Shown here: in pieces, positions 9,772 through 19,660 of the stretch
Layout of the letters: each line of letters begins with the position of its first letter
Position numbering within the stretch: position 1 is the first letter of the stretch
Made by a program: the position numbers and the translations under genes
Assembly (NCBI GenBank): GCA_963847235.1
Contig: CAWJYU010000009.1
Span: 243,747 to 307,746, forward strand
Origin: JACDAN01 sp963847235
GTDB taxonomy: Bacteria; Actinomycetota; Thermoleophilia; Gaiellales; Gaiellaceae
Direction of reading: 5' to 3'
DNA: 64,000 bases
The notes under the pieces: model-generated
What the model was told of the DNA's origin: nothing
Database searches by the model: none
Seen by the model: only the letters and a program-made list of their open reading frames with translations

Positions 9772-10992
9772 CTAACCGATGCCCGGCCGATCGAGCCCGT
9801 AGGCGCGGTAGAGGAGCTCCACGGGATGCACGACGTGGAGACCGGTCCCGTGGGCGATCTGCCAGCGGCACGACTCGCTGTCGCAGGCGGCGAGATCGGC
9901 ACCTGCAGCCTTGACGTCGCTGAAGAGCCGCTCGCCGACGGCCATGGAGATCCCGTACTTCTCCTTCTTCAGCCCGTACGTCCCGGCGATCCCGCAGCAG
10001 TCGGCGTCCAGCTCGATCACCCGCAGGCCCGGGATGAGGGCAAGCAGGTCCAGGGCGGGCTTGCCGATTCCGTGTCCCCGCTGCTGACACGGTGCGTGGT
10101 ACGGGACCGTCAGCGGGAGCGGCCGAAAGTCGGTGCGGAGCTCGCCACGCTCGTGCAGGAGCAGGAGGAACTCGCAGAGGTCGTAGGTCGCCGCACTCAC
10201 CGTCTTGAGATCGTCGTCCTCGATGCCGAGGATCTCCTCCGCTTCGCGCTTCAGCATCAGGCCGCAGCTCGTCGAGTTCGACACGATCGGCAGGCCCTCA
10301 CGGGCGTGCGGGGCGAGATTGGCGACAAGCCGCCGGTTGTAGCGCCGCGCGGCGTCGAAGTTGCCGTTCGACTGCAGCGGCAGCCCGCAGCAGTCCTGCG
10401 GCGGGACGACCACCTGGTAGCCGTTGTGCTCGAGGACGGCGACCACCAGCTCGCCGACCCAAGGCTCGTAGTAGTTGGTGCCGCAGGCGTGGAAGTAGAC
10501 GACGGTCCGGTCGGTGGCCGGGCTGCGGTGGTTCCGCGCCCAGCGCTGGAACGTCCGGCCCGCGAACCGCGGCATCGGCGCCTTGTGATGAATGCCGAGC
10601 AGGCGGTGGGCGAGCGCCCGCACAAGCGGCTCCCGGAGCGCCCAGTTCGCCAGCGGCGCGACCGGCGTGCCCAGCCGGCCGAGCACGCTCGGTCTCGCGA
10701 TCAGCTGGTTGCGGAGCGGAATGCCCCGGTCCTCCCACATCCGTGCACGCGCCTGGGAGTTGATCTCGGCGATCATCACCTCCTGCGGGCAGACCTGCGT
10801 GCAGATCCCGCAGCCCGAGCAGTAGTCGAGGGAGGCGTCCGGGGAGCTGCCGGGGCCGCGGTACCGCTCAGCCTGAGGCCCGACGTACTTCGGCCCCGGG
10901 AAGAGCGGCGTCACCCGGGAGAACGGGCAGAAGGTCTCGCAAATCGTGCACTTGACACAGTGGTCGAGCGAATCGCGGATCAGCTCGGTCAC
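9772..10992 (-). CDS. glpC: Anaerobic-type glycerol-3-phosphate dehydrogenase, subunit C
   Basis: Iron-sulfur and membrane-associating subunit that hands electrons from GlpAB to menaquinone. Two ferredoxin-type motifs stand near the N-terminus: CVKCTICETFCPF and CSGCGICTQVCP. Two CCG domains follow, with HACGTNYYEPW...DCCGLPLQSNG and APCQQRGHGIG...DCCGIAGTYG. Length (406 residues) is normal. The GTG start at 10992 overlaps the glpB stop as GTGA; a longer in-frame reading would overlap glpB more and lacks any support. Confidence 0.93.
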   Translation of the reverse strand: MTELIRDSLDHCVKCTICETFCPFSRVTPLFPGPKYVGPQAERYRGPGSSPDASLDYCSGCGICTQVCPQEVMIAEINSQARARMWEDRGIPLRNQLIARPSVLGRLGTPVAPLANWALREPLVRALAHRLLGIHHKAPMPRFAGRTFQRWARNHRSPATDRTVVYFHACGTNYYEPWVGELVVAVLEHNGYQVVVPPQDCCGLPLQSNGNFDAARRYNRRLVANLAPHAREGLPIVSNSTSCGLMLKREAEEILGIEDDDLKTVSAATYDLCEFLLLLHERGELRTDFRPLPLTVPYHAPCQQRGHGIGKPALDLLALIPGLRVIELDADCCGIAGTYGLKKEKYGISMAVGERLFSDVKAAGADLAACDSESCRWQIAHGTGLHVVHPVELLYRAYGLDRPGIG

Positions 10993-12240
10993 GGCTGACC
11001 CTCCAGGATCGCGCCGGCGGCGGCGTAGCCCGTCGCGACGCTGAGCCCGTTGCCCGAGGCCTCCCGCCACGGTACGGCGCCCGCGATCGTGGCACCAGCC
11101 GCGTGGAGGTTCTCGTACCGGGGACGTCCGCCCGCGTCGGTGGGGCGAAGACGGTCGTCGACCGGCACCCCCATGCGGTCGATCGGCTGCTCCTCCAGGT
11201 AGGTCGACAGGAACGGCGGCCGCCCGGTGGCCGCCGGCAGCCCGGTGAGAGCGAGGTCGAACACGGCTTCTCGGATCTTGCCGTAGGAGTCGACGTGGAT
11301 CCCGCCGGCGGCGAGCCCACCTGAGGCGAGCACGAACGAGCGCGCCCGATGGATCGTCCGGCGCGCGGCCGCCTTCGCGACCACGCCTTCGAGCCGGCCG
11401 TTCTCGATCTCGGTGCCGACGACGGGCGATCCGAGGAGGATGCGGCCGCCTGCCTGACGCAGCGCGTCGGTCATCGCCTCGAAGAGGCGGATGCCCGGCA
11501 CGGACGGAGGCAGGGTCGCGACCTCGAAGACCGGCCGTTCCAGCCGCAGCTCGAGCTCGCGCCAGACGTCGCCGGCGTTCCCGATCCCCAGTACGGCGGG
11601 AAATCCGACCCGCTCGCCGGGCTCCACTCGTCCCGCGAGCTCGCGGACGACGGCATCCCGGAAGGCGGGCTGCTCGAAGCGCTTGGCGAAGCCGAGGCTG
11701 CCGACGTCTGCCTCACCTCCCAGGGGCGGCGTGAGCTCGATCGCGCGCGCGGACACGGAGGAGACGCGGTCGAGGTTCTCGGCCAGGTAGGCGGGATAGA
11801 AGTCCTTGAGCCCTCTGAGGCCGACGAACAGGAACCCGCCTCCCGCGCGCAGATCACCGTTCGCCATCGTCTCCGGCACGACCGCGGAGGGCTTCGCCAC
11901 CCCGACGGCGGTCGGGAGCAAGACGTTCTCCTCGAGCCCGCCTCGGTAGCCGAAGGCAGGCAGGCGCCCCTTGAACCAGTCGATGCTCGTCGCGATCAGG
12001 TCTGCTGGACAGGCGGGCGTAGGGATGGCCCGGGTACGCGTCTACGAACCTCGGCAGCGCCTGCGCCGGACGGTCCACGCGCTCGTCGGCGAAGCCGAGC
12101 ACGTCGATCGTCGCGGGCGCGAGATGCGTCGAGCCAACTCCTTTGGCGACGACGAGCACCCGTTGGCCGTCGTCGGCCAGCCGGAGCGCGGCGGTCAGGC
12201 CGGCGAGCCCGGCGCCGATCACGACCGTGTCGTGCGTCAT
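10989..12240 (-). CDS. glpB: Glycerol-3-phosphate dehydrogenase subunit B, one frameshift
   Basis: Flavoprotein subunit of the GlpABC complex. The N-terminus has the FAD-binding motif VVIGAGLAGLTAALRLAD, and later parts include FAKRFEQPAF, GRPPFLSTYLEEQPIDRMGVP and the C-terminal ASGNGLSVATGYAA. The frame breaks near nt 12000. Removing one A restores YARLSSDLIATSIDWFKG, a typical GlpB stretch. The ATG at 12240 overlaps the glpA stop (ATGA) and its own stop overlaps glpC, so all three subunits are translationally coupled. Confidence 0.9.
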
Positions 12241-13785
12241 GTGGGCAAGTGCTGGACGCCGAGCAGACCCTGGAAGATCCAATCGTCCAGCCGGGCTTGT
12301 CGCAGCTGGTCGCCGTAGAGGACCGGGTGCACGCCTTTCCAGCGCTCCTGCAGAAATGAGAGCAGTGCCGCGTTCGCGGCCTCGTGGTCGAGCCGCTCGA
12401 CGGCGTGGAGGATCCCGGTGGCCCGAAAGATGCAGAAGCCGCCCTGGCAGGGGCCCATTCCCAGCCGCAGCGTGCGGCGGAGGTCATCGAGGTTCGCCGT
12501 CCGCCGCCGCTTCATCGCCTCCTCGAGCCGCCGGCGCGTGATCAACTCGCACTCGCAGATGATCTCTTCCGACTGCGGAACCGGCTCGCGCGCGCGAAGC
12601 CGCGCGCCCAGCTCGTAGGAGCGGCCGTCCTCCGAGCCGGGCAGGGGCTCCTCGTGGGTCCGGCAGGGCCGCTCGACCCCGAGCTGACCGCAGACGGCGT
12701 CCACCGCCACCTCGGCCATGAGCCGGAACGTCGTGGTCTTGCCGCCGGTGATCGTCACGAAGCCGTCGATGCCGTCTCGCGTGCGGTGGTCGAGGAGCGC
12801 GTGCGAGCGGGTCACCTCTCGCGTGTCCTCCACCTCCTCGGGCGAGAAGAGCGGGCGCGCCCCGATCCAGACCCGAAGCGCCCGAGCCTCGCGGAAGCCG
12901 GGCACGAGCTTCTCACCCTCGTCGAGCATCTGGTCGACCTCGGGCTGCGTGACCTCGAGCTCGTCCGGGTCCACGACCCGCATGTCCGTCGTCCCGATCA
13001 CGCAGACCGTGCGGATCGGGACGAGAATGTCGCCGTCCGCCGGCGGCTTGCAGCGATTGAGCACCGTGTGCACGAGCCGATGGTTCATCGCGATCATGAT
13101 CCCCTTGCCGGGCACGACGGTGACTCGCGATCCCGCCATCACCGCGATCTCGCCGGCCCACGCTCCCGCCGCATTGACGACGACGTCGGCGTGGATTCGC
13201 AGCTCCTCCCCGGTCAGCTCGTTGCGAACGAGCGCGCCGCTGACCCTCTGGCCGTCGAGCTCGAGCCCGACGAGGCGAGTGGTAGAGCAGGATCTGCGCG
13301 CCGTGCTCCTGCGCCGAGCGGGCGCAGCTCCAAACCAGCTTCCAGGGATCGAGGGCGCCGTCCGGGACGCTGAAGGCGCGGGAGATCTCGGGATGAAGGC
13401 GCGGCTCGCGGCGCAGCGCCTCGGACGCCGCGATCTCCTCGACGGGGACACCGGTCGCGCGGCAGCCCTCGAGGAACGCCTCCCCGTAGGCGGGGTCGTC
13501 CCACGGCGTCGCGACGAACAGACCGCCGGTGTCCTCGATGCAGTCGGCGGCAATCCGCCGAAGGATGAGGTTCTCGACGATGCACTCCCTGGCGGCCTCC
13601 GGGTCCTTGACCGCGTAGCGTCCTCCCGAGTGGAGGAGGCCGTGATACCGCCCGGTGGTGCCGTCCGCCAGGTCCCTGCGTTCGACGAGCACGGTCTTGA
13701 ATCCCCGCATAGCGGCGTCGCGAGCGACACCGACTCCCGTCGAGCCGCCGCCGATCACCAACACTTCGGTCTCGAGAGCCGCCAC
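12237..13785 (-). CDS. glpA: Glycerol-3-phosphate dehydrogenase subunit A, one frameshift
   Basis: FAD enzyme oxidising sn-glycerol 3-phosphate to dihydroxyacetone phosphate. The dinucleotide fold VLVIGGGSTGVGVARDA is at residues 8-24, followed by TTGRYHGLLHSGGRYAV. The C-terminal BFD-like [2Fe-2S] domain (ICECELITRRRLEEA...GPCQGGFC) marks GlpA and not aerobic GlpD. A frame break near nt 13280 is cured by removing one C, giving LYHSLVGLELDGQ. The start is GTG. Upstream lie a divergent small gene and the glpK terminator, so this may begin a second transcription unit. Confidence 0.93.
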
Positions 13786-13854
13786 GCTACGCGCCAGGGT
13801 TCATCAGGAGGTCCGGGCGAGGCTACACTCGGCGCGTCGAAGGAGGAGGGCTCG

Positions 13855-14082
13855 ATGGAGCAAGGAGACCCAGAGAAGCACGGGCACGAGGGCGACTTCG
13901 CCGAGGGAATCGAGGACACCGCCCGCCACCCTGAGGACACCAAGGGCGATTTCGCGGAAGGCGTCGAAGAGGGCGAGCACCGGCACGAACGCACCTTCGC
14001 GGAGGGCGTCGAGGAGATCGAGCATCACCCCGAGGACGAAAAGAAGGGCGACTTCGCGGAAGGGATCGAGGCAGAGGACTAG
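13855..14082 (+). CDS. Small acidic repeat protein with four FAEG units
   Basis: A 75-residue hydrophilic, His/Glu/Asp-rich protein made almost only of a repeat. FAEG occurs at residues 15-18, 33-36, 48-51 and 67-70, mostly as GDFAEG(I/V)E joined by linkers such as HPEDTK and HPEDEKK. There is no signal peptide or membrane segment. A strong ribosome binding site (AAGGAGGAGG, 13840-13849) precedes the ATG. It sits alone on the plus strand between glpA and glpK and shares the hairpin after it with glpK. I know of similar short repeat proteins in high-GC Gram-positives but no function; a stress or binding-scaffold role would be a guess. Confidence 0.75.
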   Translation: MEQGDPEKHGHEGDFAEGIEDTARHPEDTKGDFAEGVEEGEHRHERTFAEGVEEIEHHPEDEKKGDFAEGIEAED

Positions 14083-14090
14083 CGGAATGG

Positions 14091-14120
14091 GACCCGGCGG
14101 CGCCTTCCGGCCGCCGGGTC
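14091..14120. terminator. Bidirectional terminator hairpin between repeat protein gene and glpK
   Basis: GACCCGGCGG at 14091-14100 and CCGCCGGGTC at 14111-14120 form a perfect 10-bp stem with a 10-nt loop. It lies between the two convergent gene ends. There is no long T-run on either side, so termination strength is uncertain. Confidence 0.65.
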
Positions 14121-14135
14121 CCCCCGGGTTCCTTT

Positions 14136-15626
14136 CTATTCCAACCAGTCGAAGGTCCGCGTGACGGCCTTCTTCCAGTAGCCGTACTCCTTCTCCCGTT
14201 CCTCCGGATCCATCTGGGGTTGCCACTCCTTGTCCTTGCCCCAGTTGGCGCGCAGGTCTTCGACCTCGGACCAGAAGCCGGTCGCGAGACCGGCGGCGTA
14301 CGCTGCGCCGAGCGAGGTCGTCTCGGCGACGGTTGGCCTGATCACGGGAACGTCGAGTACGTCCGCCTGGAACTGCATGAGCAGCTCGTTGTAGACCATT
14401 CCGCCGTCGACCTTGAGCGAGGTGAGGTCGACGCCCGAGTCGGCGTTCATCGCGTCGACGACTTCCCGGGTCTGCCACGCGGTGGCCTCGAGCGCGGCCC
14501 GGGCGAGGTGGCCCTTGTTGACGTACCGCGTCAGCCCGGCAATGACGCCGCGGGCCTCGCTCCGCCAGTACGGGGCGAAGAGGCCCGAGAAGGCGGGGAC
14601 GAAGTAGACGCCGCCGTTGTCCTCCACCGTCTTCGCCAGCTCCTCCACCTCGGGCGAGTCCTTGATGAGCCCGAGGTTGTCGCGCAGCCACTGGACGAGC
14701 GCGCCGGTGATCGCGATCGCGCCTTCCAGGCAGTACACGGCAGGCTGGTCGCCGATCTTGTAGGCGAGCGTCGTCAGGAGGCCGCTCTTCGACTGGACGG
14801 CCTCGTTGCCGGTGTTGAGGAGAAGGAAGTTGCCCGTCCCGTACGTGTTCTTTGCCTCGCCGACGGCGAAGCAGGTCTGACCGAAGAGCGCGGCCTGCTG
14901 GTCGCCGAGGTCACCGGCGACCGGGATTCCGGCCAGGTCGCCCTTCGCCTCGCCGTAGACCTCGCTCGAGGCGCGGATCTGAGGCAGCATCGCGCGAGGG
15001 ACGCCGAGGATGCCGAGAATCTCGTCGTCCCAGTCGAGCGTCTCGAGATTCATCATCATCGTCCGGCTGGCGTTGGTCACGTCCGTGACATAGGCCCCGC
15101 CGTCCGGCCCGCCGGTGAGCTGCCAGATCACCCACGTGTCCATGTTCCCGAACACCGCTTCGCCGCTCTCGGCTTTGGCCCGGACGCCGTCGACGTTGTC
15201 GAGGATCCACTTGATCTTCGGACCCGAGAAGTACGTTGCGATCGGGAGGCCGGTCGTGGTCCGGAATCGGTCCTGGCCCCCGTCGGCGGACAGCTCGTTG
15301 CAGATCTGATCCGTCCGGGTGTCCTGCCACACGATCGCGTTGTGGACGGGCTGTCCGGTCGAGCGGTCCCAGACGACCGTCGTCTCGCGCTGGTTCGTCA
15401 CGCCGACGGCGGCCAGGTCGGACAGCTGGATCTTGCCGAGCCCCGCGCGAATCATCTCCTGCGTGCGCTCCCAGATCTCCATCGCGTCGTGCTCGACCCA
15501 ACCCGGCTTCGGATAGATCTGCTCGTGCTCCTTCTGGTCGACCGAGACGACCTGTCCGCCGTGGTCGAAGACCATGAAGCGCGTGCTGGTCGTTCCCTGG
15601 TCAATCGCTCCTGCGTATTGAGCCAT
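14136..15626 (-). CDS. glpK: Glycerol kinase
   Basis: FGGY-family kinase (496 residues) that phosphorylates glycerol to sn-glycerol 3-phosphate. The start MAQYAGAIDQGTTSTRF holds the phosphate-1 loop; GWVEHDAMEIW, GTGNFLLLNTG and the C-terminal TTSLGAAYAAGLA are all typical. A strong ribosome binding site (AGGAGGTG) lies just upstream of the ATG. It follows dhaL on the same strand with a 22-nt gap, so both routes of triose phosphate formation are made from one transcript. The frame is intact. Confidence 0.97.
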   Translation of the reverse strand: MAQYAGAIDQGTTSTRFMVFDHGGQVVSVDQKEHEQIYPKPGWVEHDAMEIWERTQEMIRAGLGKIQLSDLAAVGVTNQRETTVVWDRSTGQPVHNAIVWQDTRTDQICNELSADGGQDRFRTTTGLPIATYFSGPKIKWILDNVDGVRAKAESGEAVFGNMDTWVIWQLTGGPDGGAYVTDVTNASRTMMMNLETLDWDDEILGILGVPRAMLPQIRASSEVYGEAKGDLAGIPVAGDLGDQQAALFGQTCFAVGEAKNTYGTGNFLLLNTGNEAVQSKSGLLTTLAYKIGDQPAVYCLEGAIAITGALVQWLRDNLGLIKDSPEVEELAKTVEDNGGVYFVPAFSGLFAPYWRSEARGVIAGLTRYVNKGHLARAALEATAWQTREVVDAMNADSGVDLTSLKVDGGMVYNELLMQFQADVLDVPVIRPTVAETTSLGAAYAAGLATGFWSEVEDLRANWGKDKEWQPQMDPEEREKEYGYWKKAVTRTFDWLE

Positions 15627-15648
15627 CCCTACACCTCCTATCTGATCG

Positions 15649-16306
15649 TCACTCGGCAGCCCAGATCTCTGCGGCGGTCTTGACCAGCAGTTGGGACGAC
15701 GTCGCGCCCGGGTCCTGGTGCCCGGCGCTTCGCTCGCCGAGGTAGCTTGCGCGTCCCTTCCTGGCGACGAGCGGAATGGTCGCGAGCATGCCGTCCTCCG
15801 CCGCTTTCGCCGATCTCGTGAGTGCCTCCTCGAACGAGGCGCCCTCCGCCACAGCTGCCGAGAAGGAATCCCTCGCCGGGATCAGGGCGTCGAGCATCGT
15901 CTTGTCGCCCGGCTCCGCCTTCCCTCGCATTTGGACGCCCGCGACCGCTGCGTCGAGCGCAGCGGCCCAGTCGTCCGGCTCGAGCTCGCTCTTGCCGGCG
16001 GTGGCGACGCCCATCTGGAGGAACAGCGTCCCGTAGAGCGGCCCTGCGGCCCCTCCGACGGTCGAGACGAGCGTCATGCCGACAGTCTTGAGCAGAGCGC
16101 CGATGTCCTCATCCTCCAGCCCGTCCAGCTTGCCGAGAACCGCCTTCATCCCACGGTCCATGTTCGTGCCGTGGTCGGCATCGCCGATTGCCGAGTCGAG
16201 CCGCGTCAAGTAGTCCCTGTTCTCGGAGACAGTCGACGAGAACGCCTCGACCCAGTCGCGAACCTGGGGGTACGAGACGGTCACGCCGACTGCCTCCATG
16301 ACATTG

Positions 16307-16314
<8 letters not shown>
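15649..16314 (-). CDS. dhaL: Dihydroxyacetone kinase subunit DhaL (ADP-binding)
   Basis: Nucleotide-binding subunit of PTS-dependent dihydroxyacetone kinase. Its tightly bound ADP is rephosphorylated by DhaM and the phosphate then goes to the DhaK-bound substrate. The Mg-binding motif is seen as SAIGDADHGTNMDRG, followed by GGAAGPLYGTLF and GDKTMLDALIPA. Length (up to 221 residues) is usual. The start is either GTG 16314, overlapping the dhaK stop, or ATG 16299; neither has a clear ribosome binding site. Confidence 0.92.
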
Positions 16315-17308
<994 letters not shown>

Positions 17309-17330
17309 GCTTGGCTCACCCCCTTTCAGG

Positions 17331-18137
17331 TCAGAGGATTCCGGTCAACCTGCCGACGACCTCGAGGTTGCCCGTGCCGGGCGCGACCAACGCCTGATAG
17401 GTGATCGCCCCGAGCGAGCCGCCGATGATCGGCCCCACCACGGGGACCCAGGCGTAGTCCCAGTCCGAGTCTCGCTTGCCCGGAATCGGAAGCACGGCGT
17501 GTGCGATGCGCGGCGCGAGGTCGCGCGCCGGATTGATCGCGTATCCGGTCGGCCCGCCGAGCGAGAGGCCGATCGACGAACACCAGCAAGCCGACCAGGA
17601 GCGGCAGGAAGGATTGGCCCATAGCCGTCGCCAGCGTCTCTTCCCCGATGGCGCCCGAGCCAGACGTCGGCGAAGTGCCCGACGATTGCGAAGATCGCCG
17701 AAGAGCAGCATGAACGTCCCGATGATCTCGGTCAGCAGGTTCGCGGGTTTGTTCCGGATCGCCGGCGCGGTCGAGAAGACGGCGAGCTTGAGACCCGGGT
17801 CCTCGGTCGGTCGCCAGTGTGGCAGGTAGGCGAGGTAGACCAGGATCGCACCGATGAAGGCCCCGACGAACTCGCCGGCCAGGTAGCTGGGTACGTCGTC
17901 CCACGGCGTGACGTCCGTCAGCGCGTAGCCGATCGTCACCGCCGGATTGAGGTGCGCGCCGCTGAACTGGCCGACCGCATACACGGCGATCGCGACCGCC
18001 ATTCCCCATCCGAACGTGATCACGATCCAGCCTGCGTTCTCGGCTTTCGAGCGCGCAAGCAGGACTCCGGCAACGACCCCGTCTCCGAGCAAGATCAGGA
18101 TCGCAGTCCCGACCACTTCGGCCGTGAAGATCTCCAT
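17331..18137 (-). CDS. glpF: Glycerol facilitator (aquaglyceroporin), three frameshifts in 130 bp
   Basis: MIP-family channel of about 267 residues for glycerol uptake. Both half-helix motifs are seen: GAHLNPAVTIGY and GYAINPARDLAPR; the Asp after NPAR is typical of glycerol-conducting members. The central stretch (17575-17705) is scrambled by three single G insertions that together keep the frame. Removing them gives FMLLFAIFAIVGHFADVWLG, then AIGEETLATAMGQSFLPLLV and GLLVFSIGLSLGG, a good transmembrane segment. A GAAGGGGG ribosome binding site precedes the ATG. It is the first gene of the glycerol unit. Confidence 0.9.
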   Translation of the reverse strand: MEIFTAEVVGTAILILLGDGVVAGVLLARSKAENAGWIVITFGWGMAVAIAVYAVGQFSGAHLNPAVTIGYALTDVTPWDDVPSYLAGEFVGAFIGAILVYLAYLPHWRPTEDPGLKLAVFSTAPAIRNKPANLLTEIIGTFMLLFGDLRNRRALRRRLARAPSGKRRWRRLWANPSCRSWSACWCSSIGLSLGGPTGYAINPARDLAPRIAHAVLPIPGKRDSDWDYAWVPVVGPIIGGSLGAITYQALVAPGTGNLEVVGRLTGIL

Positions 18138-18233
18138 GACACCCCCTTCTGACGGTCAAGAGTGCGCGAGGGAACATCTCGCATGCTGATCGTGAAGTCA
18201 ACGCGCTAGGACGCGACCCGGCGCGCTCGGCGC

Positions 18234-18695
18234 TCAGACGCGCGAGACGTCGACGGCGTATCGGTGGCGAAGCTCGCGAGCGATGTGCTCGTCGCCGTCG
18301 ATCAGATGGAGCTCGTACGGGTAGGCGTATTGGGCCCTGAAGCCGTTCTCTCGGACGAGGATCCTGCCCCAGAGCGAGACGCTGCCCAGGGCGATGGGCC
18401 GTCCCTGTCTGACCGGCGGGAGCTCACGGTACTCGCGACCGTAGCGCTGGCGGATCCCGGTGTACCGGCGCAGAAGCTCTTCCGCGAGCGCCCGCGCCTT
18501 GAATGCGTAGATACCGCATTCGTGATCGCCGACGGGAGCCGCATCCCGATGAAGCGCGCAGCTGGCCTCGAATCGCTTCCTGGGTGGCCAGCTCACGTGG
18601 TGCCACGTGAAGGACTCCAGCCGGTAGTCGTCTCCGTGGAGGCGGACATGCCAGAGCCGCCAGCCGAGGATGGGCTCGGTCGAGAGCTCGCTCAC
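18234..18695 (-). CDS. Conserved-looking hypothetical protein
   Basis: A 153-residue soluble protein with aromatic-rich stretches (GWRLWHVRL, HHVSWPPRKRFEASC), a His/Cys block HRDAAPVGDHECGIYAFKA and a C-terminal LWGRILVRENGFRAQYAYPYEL. I do not recognise a named family; the CGIYAFK and WGR-x-AYP pattern looks conserved. The GTG start overlaps the stop of a 37-residue gene just upstream (GTGA), so the two are coupled. Confidence 0.65.
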   Translation of the reverse strand: MSELSTEPILGWRLWHVRLHGDDYRLESFTWHHVSWPPRKRFEASCALHRDAAPVGDHECGIYAFKARALAEELLRRYTGIRQRYGREYRELPPVRQGRPIALGSVSLWGRILVRENGFRAQYAYPYELHLIDGDEHIARELRHRYAVDVSRV

Positions 18696-18805
18696 GCCGG
18701 TACCGGCTCCTCGACCGGCTCCGCGATCGGGGCGGGGTCGGGGAGTGGTTCTTCAAGCGGCGCGATCTCGATCTCTCGCTCCGTCTCCGGGAGGCCGATA
18801 TCCAT
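18692..18805 (-). CDS. 37-residue Pro/Glu-rich small protein
   Basis: A very short gene with a clear ribosome binding site (AAAGGAGCC) before ATG at 18805 and a stop overlapping the next start as GTGA. The product begins MDIGLPETEREIEIAP and continues as a Pro/Glu-rich tail ending EEPVPA, acidic and probably disordered. Good translation signals and the exact overlap support it; the composition gives no function. It may be a leader that couples translation of the following 153-residue gene. Confidence 0.55.
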   Translation of the reverse strand: MDIGLPETEREIEIAPLEEPLPDPAPIAEPVEEPVPA

Positions 18806-18934
18806 CGCCGGCTCCTTTCTCTCGCGTGGAACGGCGTGCCACACACCGTAGAGAGCAGATCGGCCGGACAAAGCCGCAAGAAAGACTCCCTTTCGGGCTC
18901 CGCGGGACGGCGGACAGCGTTAGCCTCGGGGAGG

Positions 18935-19633
18935 ATGGCCAGGCGATTGCCGCTTCCCGGTACAGCAGCAGGCCGACCGGCTCCGTCGGCCTGGAACCGA
19001 CGGCGACGAGCCGCCGCCTGGTTGCTCGTCATGGTGGCTCGGACGATCACGAAGAAGTCCGTTCGCTTCCTCGAGCGCATCGAGGACTCCCGCCAGCGGA
19101 TCTTCTTCGCGAATCACTCCAGTCACCTCGACTTCATCCTCATCTGGTCCTCCCTGCCGCGCCACGTGCGGGAACGGACGCGACCCGTCGCCCGACGTGA
19201 CTACTGGCAGAGCAGCCGGTTCCGCCGTTACTACGTCGGGAAGGTCTTCAATGCGGTCCTCATCGACCGTGCGCTGCTCGACGGCGACACCGCTGCGGAC
19301 CGCGTCGACCGACGCGGCAACGAGGCCGTCGAACAGATGGTGCAAGGGCTCGGCGACGAGTACTCGCTGATCCTGTTCCCCGAGGGCACGAGGGGCTCTG
19401 GCGAATCGATTGGACAGTTCCGCAGTGGTCTCTACTACCTCTGTCGCGCGCGCCCTGATGTGGAGCTCGTTCCCGTACGGATTCAGGGCGCCCACAAGGT
19501 CCTCCCGAAAGGCCGGACCATTCCGCGCCCGCAAGAGAGCGACTTGACCTTCGGCGCATCCATGCGATTCGAGCCGGGCGAGACGAGAAGGGCGTTCAGC
19601 GAACGGATGCAGTCGGCTCTGCGCAGGCTCTAG
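18935..19633 (+). CDS. 1-acyl-glycerol-3-phosphate acyltransferase-like protein
   Basis: PlsC-family acyltransferase. The catalytic HX4D motif is in FFANHSSHLDF and the substrate-binding block in LILFPEGTRGSGESIGQF; ARPDVELVPVRIQGA follows. Length from ATG 18935 (with GGGGAGG just ahead) is 232 residues; an internal ATG at about 19031 is also possible because the first 30 residues look poorly conserved. The family acylates lysophosphatidic acid or related lipids at the inner membrane. It stands convergent to der. Confidence 0.82.
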   Translation: MARRLPLPGTAAGRPAPSAWNRRRRAAAWLLVMVARTITKKSVRFLERIEDSRQRIFFANHSSHLDFILIWSSLPRHVRERTRPVARRDYWQSSRFRRYYVGKVFNAVLIDRALLDGDTAADRVDRRGNEAVEQMVQGLGDEYSLILFPEGTRGSGESIGQFRSGLYYLCRARPDVELVPVRIQGAHKVLPKGRTIPRPQESDLTFGASMRFEPGETRRAFSERMQSALRRL

Positions 19634-19660
19634 CGTCCTCCCGGCCCCTGGCCGTGGCCC

